Source: Calendula officinalis (Eukaryota; Streptophyta; Magnoliopsida; Asterales; Asteraceae). From it: a stretch of DNA of 64,000 nucleotides. A program made the translations under genes and the position numbers. The notes beneath the pieces were generated by a model that searched no databases, was not told the origin of the DNA, and was given only the letters and a program-made list of their open reading frames with translations. Location: the NCBI GenBank assembly GCA_963853835.1, contig OY970828.1, forward strand, positions 64,534,861 through 64,598,860, written 5' to 3'. Of this stretch, positions 55,426-64,000 are shown in pieces. Position 1 is the first letter of the stretch. The number at the start of each line of letters is the position of its first letter.

Positions 55426-57890
55426 TCATTGGATGTTTAAAGCCATGAATAAGTTCTGTTTTCGAGCATGTTCTGGAATAAGCCTGTGGACTGTGTCTCT
55501 AGGAACGCCAGCAAGTTCTGCAAAAGTCAAACCATAGTCAAATAGTCCAAACTTAAATGGAAAAATAACAAAAATGTAATTACCAATTTATAAAAATGTA
55601 AGTTACCTTGAGGTTTAAAATTAAAGAGTGGAGGAAGAGGGCGACCATTTGGAAGACGGGTATTTGGGTCCCGCAATTCATCAAAGAACGAATGAACACA
55701 AGCTTCCAACTGCCAAAAGTATTTAAAAAAAAAGGAAAATAATATAATATAATACCTATAACTAATTTATCAATTTTTCGTGTAAAAATTCAACTTACAG
55801 CAGTGCATCGTAAATTGGGTGAATACTGAAAAAACCTACAGACAAGATCCACTGCTTCAGGAGGCAAACGCTTCTGGAAAACCTGATAAGTGTAGAACAA
55901 ATTATATTTAGTTAATCCAAATTAAGCAGTAATTAATTAATTAAGGCATAACTAAGCACCTTGTGCCATGGATGAGGCTTTATTTGAGGAAACCTAAACT
56001 CGGTGTAGTTTGGATTCATGCACTTTATCTCCTCTCTTGTAGGTGTTCCCAAAACCTGTATCGGCAATTAAAATCAGTAAAAGACAATATATTAATATTT
56101 TAATCAAGAATTTTTTTATCAGCTTACTTTAATAATCTCAACTAATTGATCCACACCACTTTCTCCAGGAAACAGAGGCTGCAATTAGAAAATTGATTAA
56201 ATTGACACTAAATATAATTAAATTATTTTATACATTTTAGATTAAAAAAAAGATTACCTGACCAAGCAGCAGTTCAGCCATCACACAACCTGTTGACCAT
56301 ATATCTATAGCTGTTGTATATTCTGTTGCACCAAATATGAGTTCTGGAGCACGATAATATCTTGAACAGATATATGAAACATTCGGCTCTCCTTTCACCT
56401 GATAAAAAATAATTAAAAAAAAAGTATATAACCTAATGTATAAAGTTTACAAAACTTACTAGAACTTTAGCACTTCCAAAATCACAAATTTTCAGCTGAT
56501 GTGTGTGTGGATTCACCTGAAAGTAACAAAATATGTCAAGAAAACACGCAGTCGTAGTATTTATTGCACACATTTGGAGTGTTGAAATTAATAATAATTA
56601 AAATGAAGAAAGAAAGTATCTTACAAGTAAATTCTGTGGTTTAATGTCACGGTGACATATCCCGATGCAATTATGGATATAAGCAAGTCCCCTGCATATC
56701 TGCACCCAAAAGTATACATATAAAAAAGTTGAAAAATCCTAACTTCAAGAAAGAGAAAATTATAAAGATTATAAAATGCTAACAATATCTTAAATATACC
56801 ACTAATGACAAAACTGGAGGTGGCAATTTTGACCCATTTGGTTATGAATGGGTTGATTTCCAGTTATATTTAATCTTTAACGGGTCAAATGGGTAAAATA
56901 GAAAATTAGCTAAAAAGAAAATGGTAAACCTCCCTCCCTATATCACTTTCTTCAAAAGAAATTATATTTTTATTGAAATAAATATTTATAATTAAAAAAA
57001 GGTGAGGTAGCACATGCCTGATAGGTATACAACTTGACATAAATGATTGGCATTCTTTGGTTGATTCTAGTGTAATGTCTTGCAGTACGGCTAACAGTTT
57101 CAGGAACAAAATCAAGAACAAGATTAAGGTACAATTCATCTTTCTCAGTGGTTGAAAAGAACGAATGTTTTAGTGCCACAACATTTGGATGATCCAACAT
57201 TTGCATAATCTGCAGTTCCCTGTTTTTGTATCGTTTGTCCTGAAGAACCTTCTTAATAGCAACTATCTCCCCTGTTTCCCTGCATTTAGCCTGCACAAAA
57301 ATCATTTCAGGTCAACGGGTTAACCCAACTCACACTTTTTTACCCATACCCGCTTTGACCCAAACCCATTTTGACCCGATACAGTACTTACTTGAAAAAC
57401 AACGCCAAAAGAACCAGTCCCAATCACATGCTCTGCTATGTAACTCACAGTCTGTCATAAATTACACAAAATAAATATTACAAACGAGACAACATTTTGG
57501 AATATATATTTTATTTTCCATAATAACTTTCAAAAATCATAACTTCAGACCTGTTCAGATTGACCGTTACGCCCACCAACTGTTGTTCTTATTACATGTC
57601 CAACTTCAGTACTTGCCCCATGTACTATCTCTGGTTCACTATCCTGTAATAAAAAAATCCAATTTTATAAAAATACGTTTCTAACCTGTTACTTATAATA
57701 TAAATAAAAATAAAACTTATACCAAAAAGTTACTTACACTCACTTTGTCATCATCACGATTATCTCTAATTCGCATATCAAGTATTCTTTTCCCCAATCG
57801 ATCAACTGCACTTGAATTTGATGATTCATTAAAACCACTAACAGTTCTTGAACTACCAACTCCCCCATGCCCTATGCTTGCAGAGGCCAT
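55426..57890 (-). CDS. GSK3/SHAGGY-like protein kinase
   Basis: Twelve coding exons (57890-57738, 57643-57551, 57451-57392, 57290-57018, 56699-56625, 56516-56460, 56398-56258, 56178-56128, 56055-55960, 55882-55799, 55709-55607, 55517-55426) join to 425 codons in phase. It is a cytosolic/nuclear Ser/Thr kinase. The glycine loop is GTGSFG (93-98), the catalytic lysine is K115 (VAIKK), the catalytic loop is HRDIKPQN (209-216), the DFG is at 230-232, and the activation tyrosine is Y246 in VSYICSR. The N-terminus (MASASIGHGG, then DSEPEI, GHVIRTTVGGRNGQ) and QICRGLAYIH resemble Arabidopsis SK3/SK4-group kinases, not the BIN2 group. Intron 4 has a GC donor (CAG^GCATGT); all others are GT-AG. A 5' UTR intron (57976-58552) is likely. 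The catalytic residues are all present, so it should be active. Confidence 0.95.
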
Positions 57891-57974
57891 TTTATGCCAA
57901 ATCAGTACCAAATATTCTAATAATTTGTTACCCTTTTGTGACACAGAATATTATTCCACCCATAAACATGTGTT

Positions 57975-58700
57975 CCTGACAAAATGACAAATGTATTAGA
58001 TACGATTATGCTATAAACAAGAACATAATTCATGCATAAAAACTATATTAGTAGAAGATAATCAAATAAATTATAAATAAGAATTGAATATATTAATAAC
58101 AAGATGCTTCCAAATGGTGTTTGTATATGTAAGTATGTGAGATTTAATAATAATAAATAAATAAATAAATATAAAGATAATCAGCTGGAGATATTGTTTA
58201 ATTGAGTTTCTGCCACCTAAAGTTGTGATAATCACATTAATGTTTGCTAATGTCAGGCAAATTCTTACTATAAAGTAATCGATCAAGTAAATGTATATAT
58301 TACATACATAATCTTACTCTCGATAATCAGTTTCAGAGTCTAACCTAAAATCATAAAGCATAATTCATCAGAAGTTAGGTTGATGACATAAAAAAACCAC
58401 AAAATCAGTGTAATTCAGCTTCAATCAGATCCAAATACAATTCATTCGAAATAAATCTATACAAAAGCATAACGAATTGTTCAACTCATAATCAACATGG
58501 ATCAAAGAGGATTTCGATCATCCGTGCTTAAATCGGTTTAAAGAGAACTCACCGTGCAGAGAATTGGGAAGAAAATTTGTGCATTTCACAAAAGTTGATG
58601 AGTTTGTTGATCCGATTGGGTTTTTATCGTTTTGGGTGTTGGGTTTATTTTACCAATATTATCTAATCTAATCTAATCTAATCTAATCTAATTGGGTTTT
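57975..58700 (-). promoter_or_regulatory. kinase 5' UTR intron and proximal promoter
   Basis: The minus strand shows a donor GTGAGT (58552-58547) and an acceptor TTTTGTCAG (ending 57976), giving a leader intron of about 577 bp. The leader start lies near or above 58600. A pentanucleotide repeat, (ATCTA)6, is at 58661-58690. Confidence 0.65.
58661..58690. repeat. (ATCTA)6 microsatellite
   Basis: Six perfect ATCTA units upstream of the kinase gene, bordered by partial units. It lies within the likely promoter or first exon. Confidence 0.95.
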
Positions 58701-60816
58701 CTTTACTCTCTCTCCACTAGTTCACTGCATTTTGATGAATTGAAAGATAGCGAAAGGGTTTTTGGAATTTTGATCTTTTTTCACACACATACAAGCTATT
58801 ATTATTCACTTGCAACACAAGAGACACATGAAAATATGATTTATGTAAGTTTACACAATTGAAAATCCTTCAAATAAATTTCCCTAGACATCTCCATAGA
58901 AGTGACTTTTAGGTTGAAAAATAGAATTTTATCATAATAGTGGTGGACTTAGAAAAAATTTGAAGAATTTTATAATAAACATAAAATATGAAATGTACAA
59001 TTTCATTACATATGTTAAGAAAAACATATCCAGACTACATTCTAAAATCAGCTTCTCGTTATATCATTTCTAAAAACGGTTAATTACACTTTCAATAGTA
59101 ATATCTAAAAGTGGTTTTTTCCAGCGCACAAAATAAAAAACGTATACCATATCCTAGTATTTCGCAGGGCTCTAAGATTTCAAAGTTTTCATAGAATCAT
59201 AGTTTTATGTTGATTTCAATTAAGTAATATGAGGAGAACAGAATTACAATTTTGGAAAGCTATGCCAAATATATTAAAACTTTTAAGTCTCAATCTCAAA
59301 ATCTTCAACGAAGTGGCAATGGTTACGCCCCTTGAGAGAATGAAAGTGAAAAATGAGTAAATAATGGGTAACGAGCTCTATTTCATTTTTTATTGGATTT
59401 TAAATGATAATTTTCTTAGAAGTTATTTGGTAAGCTCTTTTAATGATGTCATTACGAGGCAACCTCTAAATAGGTTAAATCCAAAGTATTCTAGGGGCAT
59501 TATTTACACCAAAAAAATTAACACTATTTCAAAAAAAAAAAGTTGAGGCATTGTTAGGTCCTCTAAGGGTTGTTAACGATTTAAGTAATTATCAAGCTAC
59601 TCGAGTTCGAGTTTTATATATACGAGCTCCAATCAGATTCAAACTTAAATTAGTGCTCGATTAATTAACGAGTCGAGCTTAAAAAAATATAGTTCATAAA
59701 CGAGCTTTTCGAGTTTGTAAATTAGTTCATTTTAAAAAAATATAGAATCATAAACAAGTATCGAACTCGAGCTCAAATAATCTATATCTCTATTAAATCA
59801 AAGCATTTCAAATCCACTTTTATCTATAAAAGCCACGTAGGTTGCTGACACATATTGACAGCTCATCCTTTTATGCCACCTGTTTTATTTCCAGCATGTA
59901 ACCCATATGTGTAATTTTCCATGTATGCACTATGCCACATAATCGGCGACAGTTGTGTTCAAAATCTGCCAGCTGTTATCATCTACCAGTTACCCACGTT
60001 TAATCAAACCCGTGATTTTTGGCCCAGATGCGTTTCTCTCCTCCTCTCAACTGCTCTCAACTGCATATTCAAAGGCATGCGAGATTATCTCAATTTGCGG
60101 TTGCTATCATCATTTCATAAATCCAGGTAGGTTTCAGTTTGCAGTTTCAATCAAATCATTTCATGAAATAAGCTGTAGGTTTCAGTTTGAGCTTTCAATC
60201 AAACCCGTTTTATGTGTGTTCCTTCTTTCTTCCATATGTTTTGTAACCCTAAATCCTCCAACCCTAAACAAATATGCCTTTCACAACAGAATTCAACGAG
60301 AATAGAGATATGATGAGTTGGGGAGAAATGAAATAATCGTAGCATCTGCAACCCTAAATGAGATGTGGAAAGGTAAATTGCAACCTTAAATCTGAATTAT
60401 TTTTAAACCGTCTCATTGTTCATGCCATAAAATTTTCTTATACTAAAAATGTCATCTTTAAATAAAGTTTGAATTTTATGTTATACTAAAAATTTACTAA
60501 AGTTTAGGAAATGTTTTTATTGGCTAAGAAGACTCTGGCTGCTAAAGGTTTTGGATAAAATTCTATTGCCTAGGAAGAATGCTGCTGCTAAAGATCCCAA
60601 ATCTCCATCAATGGCTTACCGGGTATTTAACTATTTATCTATAGGTGGTAATTTTGACCCGTTTATGATTTTTTATTGTTCACATAAGGAAAATGGAGTC
60701 TTTGCAGGTATTTAACTATTTAAGTTTCTTGCTACGGTTTAAGATGTTGAATATAGTTGGTAATTTTCACCCTTCTTTTATTTATTTTTCTTTTAATTTT
60801 AATTTTAATATTGCAG
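58701..60816. other. intergenic sequence with decayed repeats
   Basis: A stretch at 59570-59790 is rich in CGAG/CTCG motifs typical of an old MITE. No intact gene was found; open frames at 59364-60305 have no recognised domain. Weak gene-like words near 60540-60620 could not be assigned. Confidence 0.35.
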
Positions 60817-60937
60817 AATCTCCATTTGAGTTCCGAGCATTAGAGATTTCTTAGAAGCCGTTTGTAGTTTTCATGCTGCTCGTACTATAGAACTTGAAAC
60901 TGATGCTTACCCGGCCGTAGATGAGCTTACATCAAAG
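60817..60937 (+). pseudogene. MRS2-type magnesium transporter exon fragment
   Basis: After a TTGCAG acceptor, the exon reads ESPFEFRALEIS, then (one base shifted) LEAVCSFHAARTIELETD and AYPAVDELTSK, ending at a GT donor. This is the conserved N-terminal helical region of plant MRS2/MGT magnesium transporters (CorA-like). A one-base deletion near 60853 breaks the frame. No neighbouring MRS2 exons, including the GMN motif, were found, so this is an isolated gene fragment. Confidence 0.8.
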
Positions 60938-61129
60938 GTACTTGCTTTTATTGGAAGATTCTGATTGAATACATCTATAACAAACATCAAGTGAATTTTG
61001 ACCCGTTTTTAACCCATTTCACCCATTTCTTTTTTTAAATATATCTTTGATTTGACCCGTTAGAGATAATAAATAACCCAAATTGACCCATAATTAGTAA
61101 ATATGTCGAATTTGACACCCCTAAGTAAT

Positions 61130-61330
61130 TGTGTATTATTTTATTAAACATTAAACATGGTATCCATCAAATTGAGGGTCCATTTCAATGTCCAATGGAG
61201 ATAATGAGAAAACAGCCCTTGATGTCTTTAGGTGTTGCCAATAGTTCAGGAATTGCAAAAGCGATTGGTGTTTTCTCAAACTCAGCAGGAGCTGTCTCGA
61301 TGCCTAATTGTCCACATAATGATAAGGTGA
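61130..61330 (+). pseudogene. unidentified exon-like fragment
   Basis: The open frame has QIEGPFQCPMEIMRK, QPLMSLGVANSSGIAK and AIGVFSNSAGAVSMPNC, ending at AAGGTGATT, which could be a splice donor. A further piece, INIDDFLNFGALDG, occurs at about 61561-61605 after a TTTGCAG acceptor. The composition is coding-like, but I recognise no family. With the MRS2 exon upstream, this looks like a collection of captured gene fragments. Confidence 0.4.
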
Positions 61331-61657
61331 TTATATTTTAAAAAAAGAAGTCAAAATGGGTCATATCGAGTTAACCCGAAACATTTTATATCCAGCATTT
61401 TCTTATTTTGTAAAAATAATTAGGATGTCTTGTCACATATGATGTAAAAAACTATATTATTTGAATAATTTTTATTATAGAATGATTTTATGAGGTTTTA
61501 TACGTTAAAGTACAGTATGGGCAACTTTCAACATGTTTGACCTTTTTATTGATTTGCAGATAAATATTGATGATTTCTTAAACTTTGGAGCTTTGGATGG
61601 TAATCATAATTCCTTTTTTACGTGCTGGTAAAGAATCCAAAGGTAATCATAATTCCT

Positions 61658-62257
61658 TTTTTTAGGTCAAGTTTCATGTTATGTCAGAAATTGTCACCCT
61701 AAGATTACACCGTAACATAAACAACTTGCACAATGGCTCTATTTGAGAATAATTTTGTTTAGGACCCTTGTGTCCTGTTGGGTTAAGTATATGGATTAAG
61801 AAATAAAATGGATCATTTTTGTTTTTTAATTAGTGAAGGACGGTTGTGGTTGGAGTCTCAAAAAAGGAACCAAAAATAAGTAAAGATAAATAACGAAAAG
61901 GGTGGTTGAAATATGATTTGATACAAGAAAAGAATTCAAACATTTGCTTTATTGTTTTTTCCGTGGGTCCATTTCTCTTTTGGAAATTGTCTCATATAAA
62001 ATAGGCCAATTGCATTATTTGTAGGTATATTAAACGTCATAAACATAATACAGCTTAAACCTTGTTAAGGGACACAAAAGATAAATTCCATTAAACTAAT
62101 AAAAGGTTGTTTTTGTCACAAGCAATCTTCCGAAAAGCTAAAAATAGAGTGGTGTAAAATTTATGAACTTTGATCCCTAATTCTTAATTATACAAAGTTA
62201 TTTGAAAATCCTACCAAACCCTAAATACTACCAAAGAAGTGTCACTATATCTAATCT
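61658..62257. repeat. dispersed duplication, block 1 (copy B)
   Basis: It is nearly identical to 16668-17265, about 45 kb away. Its left border, CATAATTCCTTTTTTT, is itself one of two short direct repeats (about 61605-61622 and 61645-61664). Confidence 0.9.
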
Positions 62258-62587
62258 TAGTTTTGCTAACTTACAATTGAACTACGATGCTGCTACTTTA
62301 ACTTCTATACAAGTAATTCCATCGACTTTATTTATGGTTTTTATTTAATAAATTATTAATCAGTTTTTATTGTATTTGATAACATTCATTGATGAGTGAC
62401 CTAACCCAAATTCACCTGCAATTTCAGAAGCTGCAAATATGATTGGTGATATGAATGTAAATGTAACATAAAAGTACGAGAGGTGGTCGAACAAAGATGG
62501 TTTGAGTGAGTTTTAAATCCAAATACTTTATAAAAACCCATTTGCTCAATGTTGGGGCATTTTTTTCCCACTTCGCCCTAGGCATCA

Positions 62588-64000
62588 AAATATAAAGTAA
62601 ATCAATTGGTTAACACACAGTCCCGTACTCGTAAAAGGCCTTGGTTTCGAATCATGTAAGCAATATTTTTTTATTTTTATGGTGTTTAAAATGTTACCCA
62701 AAATAGAAATAAAATTAAGTTTAAGGATATATATACTTAGTATGTACAAAACTCTTTAATAATAAGTAAGATATATAAATTATTTTAAAACGTATTGATA
62801 CCTGATGCTGTTAGCACAGTTTCATCAGTTGGCTTCGTCACTTTAATTTTTTGACCGACAAAACCAACAAACGTGGGAGGATAATCGAAGCAAATGGGTG
62901 AAGGGTGAGGAGAAAGTAAGTGGAGACAAGAATGAGGGTTTTATAATAATAAATTTTTATTTAAAGTTTTAATATATGGAAATTTTAATTATTTTCTTTT
63001 TCCTCCTTTTTAACAAGTTTTTAGTAATAATTAAAAAGAAAATATTTACTCTCTTGTTCTTTGTTTAATAATGTTATTTGTTCCTTTTATTAATGTATTT
63101 TTTAAATTAGTGTCATGTTTTTAAATTAATTTAATATTTATTATATTAATATTATGCTTTTATTTTATTATTATTGTGTTTAATTAATTTTAAAAAGTAA
63201 AATGGTGACATGAAAGTTGGTTTGTGAGTTAAAAAATGGTGATGGGATAGTGATATAGCAAAAGTGAAGAATGAAGGAAAAAATGATGTTGGCAAATGTG
63301 TGAAATAGTGCATTGAGGCCCGTGTTTCGTCGCGGATTGCAAAGATATTCATCACATATATAGATATATAAATTAATATGTTATTAATTGGTTGTTGGAA
63401 TTTATAATAGAATCATCAATATCAATTGATCTTAATTTTTTTTTTACTATTATTAACTGTTCAATTGCCACTAGCAAATGTTATTATATACAAGTATAAT
63501 ATGTCTTAACTGGTTTGTTAGTTAAAAACGAATAACATGAAAACTGAAAGCTGTAATAAAGTTAATTGTTTGGATAGTTCTTACTTTTAGTTTGAGAAGA
63601 TTGAGTCATGAACTTTTGCATCTCCAAAACTTAAGTATTAAAGTAGGACCAAGTGATTCATCTTATGTTTCTTACAAAACTTGTGTGTGTTTTAATTTAA
63701 TGGCTTTTTTCATTATATGTACATATTTGAGTTTATACTAAAAGCATAAAGTGTGTCATTTTAAATCTGAGTTAAAGGTATTTTTATCTTTTTAACATAA
63801 TTTTAATATTCATATCAAAATTACACTCTTGTTTGACATTCATACATTATTCATTTGAGACTCACAAAAATTACCAAAATCAATAACAATTTAAAATAAA
63901 AAGAAAAAGATTATTTTAACATGCGTTAAACCGATGGATTGAGGCCATCACCTGTGTGGTTTGGCAAGCTATAGCCTATAGTGCCGCCAAATTACCCTTG
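62588..64000. repeat. dispersed duplication, block 2 (copy B, runs off window)
   Basis: It matches 18786-20185, including the Helitron-like 5' region (about 63317-63340) and tRNA-like motif (62592-62662), but it lacks the Helitron 3' hairpin-CTAG. Between blocks 1 and 2, 330 bp unique to this copy (62258-62587) replace 1.5 kb of copy A. Confidence 0.9.

Noticed and set aside
59364..60305. Several 60-116 codon open frames
   Set aside because: No domain, overlapping frames, and the region has decayed repeat character.

Overview
This is plant nuclear DNA: AT-rich, intron-bearing genes with GT-AG splice sites, and a dense load of nested transposable elements. The chromovirus-like and Athila families look like those of Asteraceae, but that placement is an impression, not a proof. 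Only three host protein genes look intact: a small two-exon membrane protein of a conserved plant family (21.8-22.4 kb, +), translation elongation factor eEF1B-gamma (31.45-34.5 kb, +, seven coding exons), and a GSK3/SHAGGY-like protein kinase (55.4-57.9 kb coding, -, twelve coding exons). Two nuclear tRNA-Trp(CCA) genes lie on the minus strand near 26.4 and 27.7 kb, in a local duplication.

Layout: 0.36-1.14 kb, a hAT-type MITE whose right end was later caught in a 130-bp tandem duplication. 1.9-15.3 kb, a three-layer retrotransposon nest: a Ty1/copia element missing its reverse transcriptase, split in its protease by a 3.1-kb solo LTR, which is itself split by a young 7.9-kb chromovirus-type element that codes only for Gag (TR-GAG-like). 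Each layer has a matching 5-bp target duplication. 16.7-21 kb, one half of a dispersed duplication with a Helitron-like element, then another hAT MITE. 24.15-26.02 kb, a PIF/Harbinger element carrying only a broken ORF1. 28.6-30.8 kb, Helitron helicase relics, a 167-bp tandem repeat split by a small solo LTR, and a Stowaway MITE.

37.2-52 kb holds a nearly full-length Athila (Ty3/gypsy) element on the minus strand with gag, pol and an ATHILA ORF-1 gene. Its 5' end has been replaced by a second copy of its own left-flank host sequence, followed by a solo LTR with intact target duplications. The likeliest origin is an exchange between a full-length and a solo-LTR allele of the same insertion. 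53-54.4 kb has Helitron helicase fragments, a canonical Helitron 3' end and a LINE remnant. 60.8-64 kb has an MRS2-type magnesium-transporter exon fragment and the second half of the dispersed duplication.

The host genes are unrelated to each other (membrane protein of unknown role, translation, signalling) and form no pathway. The most notable points are the Athila recombination footprint, the dated three-layer nest, the GC-rich palindromes shared by two different retroelement families, and a GC-AG intron in the kinase gene. Counts of differences were made by eye.
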